Assembly (NCBI GenBank): GCA_944387115.1
Contig: CALXDR010000005.1
Coordinates: 1-58,909 of the forward strand
From: an uncultured Oscillospiraceae bacterium
GTDB lineage: Bacteria > Bacillota > Clostridia > Oscillospirales > Oscillospiraceae
Reading direction: 5' to 3'
Length of the DNA stretch: 58,909 nucleotides
The notes below the pieces were generated by a model. It did no database searches, had not been told where the DNA came from, and saw only the letters and a list, made by a program, of their open reading frames with translations. Position numbers and translations under genes: made by a program. Shown here piece by piece: positions 50,792 through 58,909 of the stretch (position 1 is the stretch's first letter; each line of letters starts with the position of its first letter).

Positions 50792-51778
50792 ATGCCAAAA
50801 GCCAGTATCATCGTACCGGTCTACAAGGTAGAGGACTACTTGGAGAAATGCGTCCAATCCATCCTGGCCCAAACCGAAGCAGACTTTGAGCTGATTTTAG
50901 TGGACGACGGCTCCCCCGACCGCTGCGGGGCCATGTGCGACCGCTTCGCCCAGACAGACGCCCGCATCCGGGTCATCCACCAGGAGAACCAGGGGCAGGG
51001 CGTGGCCCGGAACAGCGGCATCCAGGCCGCCAGCGGGGACTGGCTGCTCCTGGTGGACAGCGACGACTGGATTGAGCCCCAGCTGCTGGAGAAAACCCTG
51101 GAGGCAGGCGTGCGCAGCCAGGCGGACATCGTCGTGTTTCAGCTGCGCACGGTGGACGAGTCTGGCCGTGAGGTGAGCATCTTCCGGGAGGCTCTGCCCA
51201 CAGACCGGCCGCTGGACCCCCAGAGGGATAAATTCCTCCTCCTCTCCACCCCCTCCCCCTGGAACAAGCTGTACCGGCGCAGCTTCTTTCTGGACACCGG
51301 GCTGGCCTATCCCCCCCGTGTGTGGTATGAGGATTTGCGCACCACCCCAAAAATCATCGCCAAGGCCAGGCGCATCGTGGTCATTGACGAGATTGGCTAC
51401 AACTATCTGCTCCGTGACGGCTCTACCATGCGCAACTCCAATCTGGAGCGCAACCGGGAGATCATTGCCGCCCTGGAGGATTTGCGCAGCTGGTTTGCCC
51501 AGCAGGGCCTGCTGGAGCTGTACCGGGATGAGCTGGAGTTTTTGGCCCTTGACCACGTGTACCTCACCGCCTCGGTGCGGGTGCTGCGTGAAAACCCCAA
51601 ACACCCGGTTTTGCGGGAATTTGCGGCGTATATCAACCAAAACTTCCCCCACTACCGGGACAATCCCTATCGAAAGACACAACTCCCCCGCAAGCGGCAG
51701 CTGGTGCTGAAGTTGGTGGAATGGCGCCTGTATTCCCTGACCAAATTGCTCTTCCAGCTCATGGGATCGGCGAGGTGA
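50792..51778 (+). CDS. GT2 family glycosyltransferase, duplicate 2
   Basis: This 328-residue paralogue of the preceding gene shares the N-terminal 100 residues almost completely (VPVYKVEDYLEKC, VDDGSPDRCGAMCD, VDSDDWIEP) and then diverges in the acceptor region (residues 110-170). It ends 4 bp before the flippase start, so it is probably co-transcribed with it. The pattern suggests a tandem duplication in which donor use was kept and acceptor use changed; this is inferred, not shown. Confidence 0.92.
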   Translation: MPKASIIVPVYKVEDYLEKCVQSILAQTEADFELILVDDGSPDRCGAMCDRFAQTDARIRVIHQENQGQGVARNSGIQAASGDWLLLVDSDDWIEPQLLEKTLEAGVRSQADIVVFQLRTVDESGREVSIFREALPTDRPLDPQRDKFLLLSTPSPWNKLYRRSFFLDTGLAYPPRVWYEDLRTTPKIIAKARRIVVIDEIGYNYLLRDGSTMRNSNLERNREIIAALEDLRSWFAQQGLLELYRDELEFLALDHVYLTASVRVLRENPKHPVLREFAAYINQNFPHYRDNPYRKTQLPRKRQLVLKLVEWRLYSLTKLLFQLMGSAR

Positions 51779-51782
51779 CACC

Positions 51783-53057
51783 ATGAATCTACTTCAGAAA
51801 TGGCGTGAGAATGAGCACAGCAGCCTCCTGGAAAACACGGTGATGCTGTACATTCTCCAGTTTTCCAGCATCTTTTTGTCCTTTCTCACCCAGGGGTATC
51901 AAGCCCGGGTACTGGGCATGGCCATGCTGGGCACCCTGGGCACCGCACAATACATCACCAATTTCTTTCAGTATTTCATCGACTTCGGCTTTCTCCTCTC
52001 CGCCACCGGCGAGGTCTCCCGTGTGCGCCACGATAAGCGGGCCGTGTCCCATATTCTCAGCTCGGTCATCGCCGCCCGGATGCTGTTCATCCTGATATCC
52101 TACGGGATTCTCTTCCTGTTTATCCGCCCCACCCTGGCAGATGGGAAGGAGCTGCTCACCTATGTGCTCTTCCTGCTGGGCACCTCCCTCAACTCCCTGC
52201 TGCCCGACTTCATCTACCGGGGGCTGGAGCAGATGTCCACCATCACCATCCGGGCCGTCTCTCTGCGGGTGTTTGCCACCGTCATGGTCTTTCTCTTCAT
52301 CCGCCAGCCCGGAGACTACTACATGGTGCCGCTGTTCATCGCCCTGGGCAATGTGGGGGCCATCGTGTATGTATACTGGCACCTGTTTACCAAGGTGGGG
52401 GTTCACTTTTCCCCCATCTCTCCCCGGGACGTCTGGCTGAAGATTCGCAATTCCTTTCAGTTCTTCGTCTCCCAGGTGGTCACTGCGGTGAACAGCAACA
52501 CCAACGGCATCATCCTCAAAACCACCCTCGGCCCCACCGCCGCCGGGGTGTACACCAATGCGGATAAAATCATCACCGCCGCAAAAAGCGCCATGTCCCC
52601 CATTTCGGACAGCCTCTACCCCCACATGATGAACCACCGGGACTTCCGCATCATCAAAAAGGCGATGCTTTTTATCTACCCGGTCATCCTCCTGGGCTGC
52701 GCCCTGGTGTATGTGCTGGCCCCCTATCTGCTGGTCATCTGGCTGGGTGAGGAAGGGGCTCAGGTGGTCACCCCGCTGCGTATCCTCCTGCCTGTGGCGG
52801 CCTTCACCTTCCCCAACTATCTGCTGGGCTATCCCACCCTGGGGGCTATGGGCCTGTCCCATGTGGTCAACCTGTCCTCCATTTTGAGCACCGTGCTCTA
52901 CCTGGTGGGCATGGGCATTTTGTACCTCACCGGCTCGGTCACCCTGGTCACCCTGTGCGCCCTCACCTCCTGCGCAGAGCTGTTCGTCCTGCTCATGCGC
53001 CTGACGGTCATCTTCAAAAACCGGCACCTGATGCACCGGGATGCGCCCCAGTCATAA
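51783..53057 (+). CDS. Polysaccharide flippase (Wzx-like, MOP superfamily)
   Basis: This 424-residue membrane protein has about twelve hydrophobic segments in the Wzx/oligosaccharide flippase pattern. It starts LLENTVMLYILQFSSIFLSF, with RVLGMAMLGTLGTAQYI and GPTAAGVYTNADKII typical of the family. It should translocate the lipid-linked glycan made by the two upstream GT2 enzymes. No Wzy polymerase is in the window, so the export route may be completed elsewhere. An ATG 4 bp after the GT2 stop is the start. Confidence 0.92.
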   Translation: MNLLQKWRENEHSSLLENTVMLYILQFSSIFLSFLTQGYQARVLGMAMLGTLGTAQYITNFFQYFIDFGFLLSATGEVSRVRHDKRAVSHILSSVIAARMLFILISYGILFLFIRPTLADGKELLTYVLFLLGTSLNSLLPDFIYRGLEQMSTITIRAVSLRVFATVMVFLFIRQPGDYYMVPLFIALGNVGAIVYVYWHLFTKVGVHFSPISPRDVWLKIRNSFQFFVSQVVTAVNSNTNGIILKTTLGPTAAGVYTNADKIITAAKSAMSPISDSLYPHMMNHRDFRIIKKAMLFIYPVILLGCALVYVLAPYLLVIWLGEEGAQVVTPLRILLPVAAFTFPNYLLGYPTLGAMGLSHVVNLSSILSTVLYLVGMGILYLTGSVTLVTLCALTSCAELFVLLMRLTVIFKNRHLMHRDAPQS

Positions 53058-53067
53058 CGCAGCATAA

Positions 53068-53099
53068 AAGCCCTGGACGGGGGACCCCGTCCAGGGCTT
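53068..53099 (+). terminator. Intrinsic terminator of the flippase operon
   Basis: AAGCCCTGGACGGG (53068-53081) pairs with CCCGTCCAGGGCTT (53086-53099), 10 bp after the flippase stop. Confidence 0.75.
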
Positions 53100-53143
53100 G
53101 CTGTATGGCAGCAGGGCATACGCCACAGATGCAGATAGAACAC

Positions 53144-53174
53144 ATAACGGGCGCCCTTACAGGGCGCCCGTTAT
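53144..53174 (-). terminator. Stem-loop after the DUF4352 lipoprotein gene
   Basis: ATAACGGGCGCCCT (53144-53157) pairs perfectly with AGGGCGCCCGTTAT (53161-53174), 22 bp past the stop of the minus-strand gene. Confidence 0.75.
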
Positions 53175-53195
53175 CACTTTGTGCACAATATGAAC

Positions 53196-53717
53196 TTAGG
53201 ACTTGGCCTCCAGCTGGAAGTAGACGAAGTACACATCGCCCTCCGCATCGTCGCCATTCTCGTCGGTGTAGTAGTCCAGGGTGGAGATGGACAGCTGGGT
53301 AGAACCGGCGGGCACCTCGAAAATCACCCGATAGGTGGCGCTTTCGCCGGCCTCCAGGGTGAACTCCAGGGGGATAATGTCCTCGCCGGTGATATCCTCA
53401 GACTGGTAGGTAAAGGCCTCGTCGTTCTCATCGTCCCCCCACTGGGCCTGGAAGTCGTAAATACCCATGGGAATGGCGCTGCCGGTGATATTCTTCATGG
53501 TGATCTTCGTCTCCAGCAGCACCTTGCCCTCGCTGGCGGTGTAGCCGTTGACCTCATCCACCCACTGGGCGGAGTCTACACTGAACTCAAAGAACATGGT
53601 GCTCACCTTGTCGCCCAGCTTGTAGCTGCCGTCGCCGCCATTGCCTCCAGCCGTATCACACCCAAACAGGGACAGACCCATCATGAGGGCCATCATCATC
53701 GCAACAAAACGCTTCAT
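53196..53717 (-). CDS. DUF4352-like lipoprotein
   Basis: This 173-residue protein has a signal peptide and lipobox LSLFGC, a glycine-rich linker and a beta-sandwich resembling DUF4352/telomeric-repeat-like immunoglobulin folds (LLETKITMKNITGSAIPM, YRVIFEVPAGSTQL). Such proteins are secreted, membrane-anchored and of unknown function. The ATG at 53717 follows GAGGAGG; an ATG 13 codons earlier lacks a site. It is transcribed alone from a good promoter. Confidence 0.85.
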   Translation of the reverse strand: MKRFVAMMMALMMGLSLFGCDTAGGNGGDGSYKLGDKVSTMFFEFSVDSAQWVDEVNGYTASEGKVLLETKITMKNITGSAIPMGIYDFQAQWGDDENDEAFTYQSEDITGEDIIPLEFTLEAGESATYRVIFEVPAGSTQLSISTLDYYTDENGDDAEGDVYFVYFQLEAKS

Positions 53718-53772
53718 ATACTTCCTCCTCAACTTCGTTTCCTTTTTTGGCATCATGAGGATGCCGGTACAA

Positions 53773-53801
53773 ATTATAATATACCCCTCCCGTTCTGTCT
53801 A
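53773..53801 (-). promoter_or_regulatory. Promoter of the DUF4352 lipoprotein gene
   Basis: Minus strand: -35 TAGACA (53796-53801), 17-bp spacer, perfect -10 TATAAT (53773-53778). The rest of the gap to 54068 holds no gene that I can support. Confidence 0.8.
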
Positions 53802-54067
53802 GTACCGTGCGACACTTTTCGACCTAAATGTGGAATCTTCTCCGTTTCCCCCAAACATTCATGCAAATTGCTTGCACGTTTCTAGGGGCACTGTACATCA
53901 CTTACCAGAGGGAAAGTCCCTGCCCAGTGGGGCCATTTCCCCTGCTCCGGGCGCAGCCAGCCCCCACCTGGACTGCTTATGCAGCCCCCCGCCATGCGCC
54001 AGTCTGCACCACCGGCGGCAAAAGGGGGCGGCAGATGGAGCAGCCCCCCGTCACCGCCCCGTTCCCC

Positions 54068-54844
54068 TCAACGCTGTTTGACCCCCATCACACGAAACAT
54101 GGGGGTGGAGGCGTTGTTCACCCGCTCGCACCGGGTCCAAAGCCGCCGCCATGCCTGGCAGTCTATCTCCACACCCATACCCAGGGCGCTGAGCACCTGC
54201 TCATCCCATTCAGGGCGCAGCTGGGACGAGAGCGGGGCACGCCGGGCAATGGCCTCCATGGCCGTTACATCGGTGCCCGCCGTATCGTCCTCCACCCCCT
54301 CCAGGGTCACATTTTCCCGGTCCCGGCGGTGCGCCGCCTGCGCCTGGTCATCAAAGAGGTAGCGGTACCAGTTGGCATCAAAGTTGAGCAGCAGTCCGCC
54401 GGGGCGCAGCACCCGCACCCACTCCCCGTAGGCCCGCTCCGGGCGGTGCAGGTTCCAGGTCACATTGCGGGAAACCACCACGTCAAACACCCCCTCGTCA
54501 AAGGCGAGGGCCTGGGCATCCATGGACACAAAGCGAATGCGGGACGCCAGCGGCCCGGCATTGCCCTTGGCCTGGGCCAGCATCTCGGGCGTGGCGTCCA
54601 CCGCCGTCACCCGATAGCCCAGCTCTGCCAGCACAATAGCAAAAAAACCCGGACCTGTCCCCACATCCAGCACACAGATCTCCTGCGCAGGCCGCCCGGG
54701 CCACTGCCGGGCAATGGCCTGGGCCAACTCCTGCCCCCACACCCGCCTTTGCCCTGTGGCCAGCTCCTCCTGATTGACCTTGGAATATCCCTCTGCCCGT
54801 TTTCCCCAATAGGCCCGGTTGAGGGCGGCAAACTCCTGTTTCAT
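54068..54844 (-). CDS. Class I SAM methyltransferase, paralogue 1
   Basis: This 258-residue Rossmann methyltransferase has SAM motif VLDVGTGPGFFAIVL, acidic loop VDATPEM and VVVSRNVTWNLHRPE, followed by LRPGGLLLNFDANWYRY. It ends with CERVNNASTPMFRVMG, a tail shared with the next gene. I start at the ATG at 54844 after GGGAGGAG; an in-frame GTG three codons upstream sits too close to that site. The methyl acceptor is unknown. It overlaps almost directly with its paralogue, 5 bp away. Confidence 0.87.
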   Translation of the reverse strand: MKQEFAALNRAYWGKRAEGYSKVNQEELATGQRRVWGQELAQAIARQWPGRPAQEICVLDVGTGPGFFAIVLAELGYRVTAVDATPEMLAQAKGNAGPLASRIRFVSMDAQALAFDEGVFDVVVSRNVTWNLHRPERAYGEWVRVLRPGGLLLNFDANWYRYLFDDQAQAAHRRDRENVTLEGVEDDTAGTDVTAMEAIARRAPLSSQLRPEWDEQVLSALGMGVEIDCQAWRRLWTRCERVNNASTPMFRVMGVKQR

Positions 54845-54849
54845 CCCGC

Positions 54850-55575
54850 TCACACTCCTCCCTGCCTGTACGCCGCAATGGCAAACATGGGGGTGGGGTT
54901 GTACAGTCCATCCACCCTGGTATAAATGCGCTGTCCCAGCTGCTCATCCACCTGTACCGCAGAAAAACCAGCCTGCTGGAGCAATTCTACATCCCACTGG
55001 GGCCGGGGCTGCTGACGGCAGCGCAGCTCCCCCTTCATCCCCTCATACTCGGCCACCATATCAGGGGTGAGGTCCCGGTGGGCATATTCCCCCGCCCTGG
55101 GGCCGGTTTTCTCCCGGCAGTAATCCCCGTCAAAATTGAGCAATACCCCGCCCGGCCGCAGCAGCCTGCCCCAGGCCCTATAGGCCTGGGGCAGGTTGGG
55201 CAGCGCCCAGGTGAGGTTGCGGGTGACCAGCGCATCAAAGCTGCAAGGGGCAAACTGCGCCTGCTCGGCGTCCATCACCGCAAAACTGGCGCTCAGCCCC
55301 AGCGCCTGGGCGGTGCGCCCGGCCTGTTCAATCATCTGGGGTGTGAGGTCTATCCCCACCACCCGATGCCCCTGGGAGGCCAGGAGAAAGGCGAGAAACC
55401 CCGTCCCCGTCCCCAAATCCAGGATGTCCCACCCGCCTCCGGCGGGGATATGACGGTTCAGCTCCGCCAGCCAAAGCCGGTGCTTTTCCCCTTCCCACTC
55501 CTCCAGCCGCTGGCGGGCAAAGCTGTCCGACCGTGCTCCCCAATACGCTCTCATGCGCGCTTTCAACGCTTCCAC
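54850..55575 (-). CDS. Class I SAM methyltransferase, paralogue 2
   Basis: This 241-residue methyltransferase is a tandem paralogue of the gene that follows it: SAM motif ILDLGTGTGFLAFLL, IDLTPQM, LVTRNLTWALPNLPQ, LLRPGGVLLNFDGDYCRE and a C-terminal DGLYNPTPMFAIAAY. I take the GTG at 55575, which has GGAGG 9 nt upstream, over a TTG 7 codons earlier inside that site. Shared features suggest related small-molecule or lipid acceptors, which I cannot name. Confidence 0.85.
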   Translation of the reverse strand: MEALKARMRAYWGARSDSFARQRLEEWEGEKHRLWLAELNRHIPAGGGWDILDLGTGTGFLAFLLASQGHRVVGIDLTPQMIEQAGRTAQALGLSASFAVMDAEQAQFAPCSFDALVTRNLTWALPNLPQAYRAWGRLLRPGGVLLNFDGDYCREKTGPRAGEYAHRDLTPDMVAEYEGMKGELRCRQQPRPQWDVELLQQAGFSAVQVDEQLGQRIYTRVDGLYNPTPMFAIAAYRQGGV

Positions 55576-55806
55576 CGCATTCTTCCTCCCTTTCAACCAG
55601 GCAAAAAGTCCGTTTCACCCCATATCAAAAGCAAAACAGACTTCTATCCCCGCGCTGTCATGTTCCCGCCTGTGCCCCAGAGGGCGGCGCCTGTGCGCCC
55701 CATCCCCCGCTCTGCTCCGGCAAAGGCCAGGCCGCCCAAAGCCCCCGCAGGGCGCAGCCTGCCCGCTCCAAAGACCAGCCGGGATAAGTAGTTTCTATAC
55801 TCTGGA

Positions 55807-55835
55807 ATTATACCAGGTTCCCCTGTGTTTGGAAA
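55807..55835 (-). promoter_or_regulatory. Candidate promoter of the methyltransferase pair
   Basis: Minus strand: -35 TTTCCA (55830-55835), 17-bp spacer, perfect -10 TATAAT (55807-55812). The leader to 55575 would be over 200 nt. Confidence 0.5.
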
Positions 55836-55864
55836 GCCCCCGCACAACAAAATCCCCCTACCCT

Positions 55865-55893
55865 GTTGACAACGCCGCCCCTATGGCGGATAC
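55865..55893 (+). promoter_or_regulatory. Candidate trmO promoter
   Basis: Perfect -35 TTGACA (55865-55870) with a weak -10 GATACT (55888-55893) at 17-bp spacing, about 20 bp upstream of the trmO ribosome site. Confidence 0.45.
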
Positions 55894-55915
55894 TGTTGCA
55901 AAAGGAGGGCTTTTC

Positions 55916-56587
55916 ATGACACCCATCGCCCATATTCGCTCCGACTTTTCCAGTAAATTCGGCATCCCCCGCCAGGCGGGGCTGGTGGAGCAGCTGCGCG
56001 CCACCGTCGTCTTTACCCCTCAGCTGCGAGACCCCCAGGCCCTGCGTGGCATTGAGGAATTCTCCCACCTGTGGCTGCTGTGGGAGTTTTCCGAGAACAA
56101 GGGCCGCTGGTCCCCCACTGTGCGCCCGCCCCGTCTGGGGGGGAACAACCGCCTGGGGGTGTTCGCCACCCGCTCCCCCTTCCGCCCCAACCCCATCGGC
56201 CTGTCCTGTGTGGAGCTGGTGGAGGTCATCCCCGCCTCTCCCCACGGCCCCCTTTTGGTGGTGGCAGGGGCGGACTTGATGGACGGCACCCCCATTTTGG
56301 ACATCAAGCCCTATGTCCCCTACTCCGACTGCCGCCCGGAGGCCACCCAGAGCTTCACCGCACCGGGGCAAAATTATCTGCTCCCCGTGGACTTCCCCCC
56401 TGCGCTCCTCCAGCGTGTCCCCCCTGACCGGCGGGAGGCACTCCGGGGCGTGCTGGCCCAAGACCCCCGTCCCGCCTATCAGGACGACCCCAACCGGGTG
56501 TACGGCTTTGGCTTTGCGGGGTTGGAGGTGCGCTTTAGGGTACAGGACAACCGGGTGCAGGTGGTGGGGGTGGAGCCCGCCCCCTGA
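55916..56587 (+). CDS. trmO: tRNA t6A37 N6-methyltransferase TrmO
   Basis: This 223-residue TsaA/TrmO protein methylates t6A37 in tRNA-Thr. The family motifs are PIAHIRSDFSSKFGIPRQAG, FSHLWLLWEF, RPPRLGGNNRLGVFATRSPF, RPNPIGLSCVEL, LDIKPYVPYSD and a C-terminal PRPAYQDD. The ATG at 55916 follows AAAGGAGG. It is the second enzyme in this window, after MtaB, acting on t6A37. Confidence 0.95.
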   Translation: MTPIAHIRSDFSSKFGIPRQAGLVEQLRATVVFTPQLRDPQALRGIEEFSHLWLLWEFSENKGRWSPTVRPPRLGGNNRLGVFATRSPFRPNPIGLSCVELVEVIPASPHGPLLVVAGADLMDGTPILDIKPYVPYSDCRPEATQSFTAPGQNYLLPVDFPPALLQRVPPDRREALRGVLAQDPRPAYQDDPNRVYGFGFAGLEVRFRVQDNRVQVVGVEPAP

Positions 56588-56648
56588 CAGCACTGCCCCC
56601 GCAGCACTGCCCCGTGCACCGGAGAGGACGGCGCTTTTTTACAGGAGA

Positions 56649-56684
56649 ACACCCCCGGCAAAGCTGGCGCTTTGCCGGGGGTGT
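56649..56684. terminator. Intrinsic terminator between convergent trmO and GH3 genes
   Basis: ACACCCCCGGCAAAG (56649-56663) pairs perfectly with CTTTGCCGGGGGTGT (56670-56684). Confidence 0.8.
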
Positions 56685-56712
56685 GTATTTACCCGTTGCA
56701 GGGCGGCGGGGC

Positions 56713-58909
56713 TTACTTGCCGTAGGCGGCGTTGTAGGCCTCCAGGTCAAAGTGCTCGCACCCGGTCAGGGGGGCGGCAGAGTACTTCTCTACACGCTCG
56801 TCGTCAATGACGCCGGACCAGTTCATGCCAAAGGCAAAGTCATAGGTGTTGCCGTTGGCGTCCACATAGCACTCCAAATCACGGGGCACATCCTCCTGCT
56901 GCGCCTCCACGGCAGCCATCTCCTTGGGCTGCTGGAACACCAGCAGGCCGTTGGGCTCGGTCTTGCCCAGGATAATCTCCGCCACCACATCGTTGTACTG
57001 GGTGCTGTAGCAGCCCAGAATCACATCTGCCAGAGGCTCAACCTCGGACCAGACCATGCCACGGTCCATCTTCATGGACACGATGACGGGAATGTCACCG
57101 GCCACAGAATCGGCGTACTGCAAAGCCTCCAGATTGCCGTAGTTGGCAGCCTCAGGGGCGGTGTTGCCCTTGTAGGAGCGATCCTGCTTCTCACCGTCAA
57201 TCATCACGCCGGAGATGGAGGGCTGACGGGCGGTGTCGGCGGTGTACGCACCGTACTGCATGGAAACGGGATACCAGTAGATGTCATCGGGGTAGAGCGT
57301 GCCGTTCTGGTAGGCCTCCATGTAGCCGAAGGCGTTCACATAGGGATCGGTGTAGGAGGCGCTGTAGGGATTGCTCATGCCCACGAGGATGTAGTCGCAC
57401 TTGGCAATTTCCTCGGCGGAGGCACGCACCAGGTCCTTCTCGGTGTAGGCGGCATTGCCGTCCTCATCCTTCTCCCCGGTGGGATCGCCCAGTGTGTCGG
57501 TGACCACGTTGAAGTACTTGCCCATCACCTCCAGGTCCATGCCGGGCGTCCAGGAGGGCGTGCCCTGGTTGACGCCGCCCATCCAGCTGACGCTGAACCC
57601 GGTGTTGTACACATAGGGGATGTACACGGTGGGCTTGCCGGAGCCAGCGCCGTTCTCCGCAATGGTGCCGTCATTCTTGAGCATGACAACGGAGTCCCGC
57701 TGACCCTCCAGGGCAAACTCACTGCTGCCGCCGGTGGTAATCACGCTGTCGGCATATGCAGAGTCGTTGTAGGGCTGGTCGAACATATTCAAATCCAGCA
57801 TGACCGTGATGAAGTTGGAGGCGGCATGGTCGATGATTTCCTCAGCCTTCTCCTCGCCGTTGCGCTCCACCAGCTTCTCGTAAGCGGCGCTCACGCTCTC
57901 CATGGTGCCAAAGCCGCCCAGCAGCTCTGCGCCCCGCTCCCAGCTGAAGGCGATGCGCTCGGCGGCGTCCGCCATATCCTCAGCGCCCCAGATACCGGCA
58001 AAGTCATACACGCCCCAGTCGGTGATGGTGAGGCTGTCATAGCCCACAGCGTCCAGCATGCCGTAGGTATAGGCATTGTACGCACCCGACAGCTCCTCGC
58101 CGCCCAGAGGCTTGCCCTCGCCGTCCACGTTGACAGAGTACTGGGTCATGATACCGGCAGACTCCGTCCTTCCGGGCAGATTGAGCACGCCGTCAAAGAA
58201 GGGAGCCAGATGCGCCCCCAGATTCCCGCCGGGGAACACCGTGTAGCGGGCAGTGTAGTGGTGGTCGTCACGGCCGGCCTCCGTGGCGCCTGCGCCCACA
58301 AAGTGCTTGGTGAAGCAGAACACAGAGTCCTCGCCCCAGCCCAGGTCGTTGCCGCTGTCGTCATAGGTGGACTGCATGGCGTTGACATAGGCGGTGGCGA
58401 TGTCCACGGTGAGCTGGGGGTCCTCGCCATAGGTGCCGCCGGCACGGCTCATAGAGGCCCCGGCGATGTCAATCTGAGGGCCGAGCAGGGCGGTCACACC
58501 AGCTGCACGGTACTGCTTGGCGGTCTCCTGACCAATCTTAGCGGCCAGCTCGGGGTCCATGGTGGAGGCCAGCGCAGTGGTTTCCACCAGGCCGGAAATT
58601 TTGGCCGGGTCAATGGAAATCATGGCGGGAATGCCGTAGAAGCAGCTCTCAGCCACAGCCTGAATCTGGTTGGTCCACTTGGCGTGCTCGCCGCCCCCTC
58701 GCCCGATGTTGCGGGTGACGCCGCCGCGGCCTCCAGCCATCAGGAAGGTGTAGGAGCCGTCATCCTCCGCCAGGGGCTCGGTGGTAAAGCTGCCCCAGCC
58801 GCCGTGGGACAAAATGGCGGCCTTCTCTGCGCCTTGGCGTCAGCGCCGGGGGTGGGCAGCACCACGCTGCCCTGTCCTCCGCTCTGCCCGCAGGCAGCAA
58901 GGGCCGCTG
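56713..58909 (-). CDS. Glycoside hydrolase family 3 lipoprotein, partial, apparent frameshift near the start
   Basis: The open frame (56713-58826) is a GH3 enzyme: KHFVGAGATEAGRD in the first barrel, the nucleophile-type motif SLTITDWGVYD, and a C-terminal half with VVMLKNDGT. It should hydrolyse beta-glucosides or related glycans. The last 80 bases of the window, in another frame, encode AALAACGQSGG, a lipobox, then VVLPTPGADAKAQ. Joining them needs a +1/-1 shift near 58822-58835: the GH3 frame has a TGA just upstream (about 58840). One missing G would restore a single lipoprotein. The true start lies beyond the window, and the shift could be a real mutation or a sequence error. Confidence 0.85.

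Noticed and set aside
1..58909. Possible CRISPR array
   Set aside because: No regularly spaced repeats with unique spacers were seen. The repeats at 20.8-21.3 and 44.4-44.8 kb are irregular and contain hairpins instead.

Overview
The window looks like a chromosomal segment of a GC-rich, spore-forming-lineage Clostridia, probably a gut Oscillospiraceae of the Flavonifractor/Lawsonibacter kind. That placement is an inference from gene content: RNase J, a Spo0A-C-like protein, ThiW-type ECF transport, an [FeFe] hydrogenase with a flavoprotein partner, NiaR beside BirA, and Gram-positive Shine-Dalgarno sites and sigma-A promoters. No 16S sequence is present to confirm it. Most of the window is strongly GC-rich with tightly packed operons, many joined by 4-nt ATGA overlaps. 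The stretch 1.8-11.5 kb is visibly AT-richer and reads as acquired DNA.

Layout. (1) 1-370: three tandem consensus promoters read leftward out of the window, as expected upstream of an rRNA or tRNA operon. (2) 370-1551: a TrmB-GNAT fusion. (3) 1740-11.5 kb: a tRNA-Pro gene, then an AT-rich defence island. It holds a DUF3644 gene with a terminator-like leader, a decayed tyrosine integrase, a complete Wadjet jetABCD operon and the remnant of a DUF3427 helicase. (4) 11.8-15.4 kb: an asymmetric heterodimeric ABC exporter. (5) 15.6-20.8 kb: a PF09818 ATPase, a rhodanese lipoprotein, and a glycolipid glycosyltransferase paired with an MprF-like membrane protein. (6) 20.8-21.35 kb: a dispersed repeat, with an inverted copy at 44.4-44.8 kb. 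(7) 21.35-26.8 kb: DUF711 protein, ACT protein, YfbR-like HD hydrolase, MtaB and RNase J. (8) 27.2-30.4 kb: a TPP-riboswitch operon thiW-thiM-comF with divergent thiE. (9) 30.4-34 kb: a Spo0A-C-like protein, a small XRE regulator, a PTS_EIIC_2 membrane protein under a NiaR-like operator, niaR and birA. (10) 34-37.5 kb: a response regulator, histidine kinase and HtrA-like protease operon. (11) 37.6-44.35 kb: a CDF transporter, peptidase U32, MltG, a tiny Cys/Gly-rich peptide, 5-formyl-THF cyclo-ligase, a DJ-1 protein, dTMP kinase and a TagA/WecG transferase. (12) 44.8-48.4 kb: an [FeFe] hydrogenase and a NuoF-C/GltD-like flavoprotein with a Rex-like operator. (13) 48.7-53.1 kb: a ComEC-like MBL lipoprotein, two tandemly duplicated GT2 glycosyltransferases and a polysaccharide flippase. 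(14) 53.2-58.9 kb: a DUF4352 lipoprotein, two paralogous methyltransferases, TrmO and a GH3 glycosidase that appears frameshifted near its start at the window edge.

The strongest leads are the PTS_EIIC_2 membrane protein placed under an apparent NiaR operator, which suggests a niacin-linked transporter; the DUF3644 gene and its leader beside Wadjet; the Rex-like site before the hydrogenase pair; the dispersed hairpin-bearing repeats; and the Cys/Gly-rich mini-protein. Wadjet itself is a described system. No CRISPR array, insertion sequence or rRNA gene was seen inside the window.
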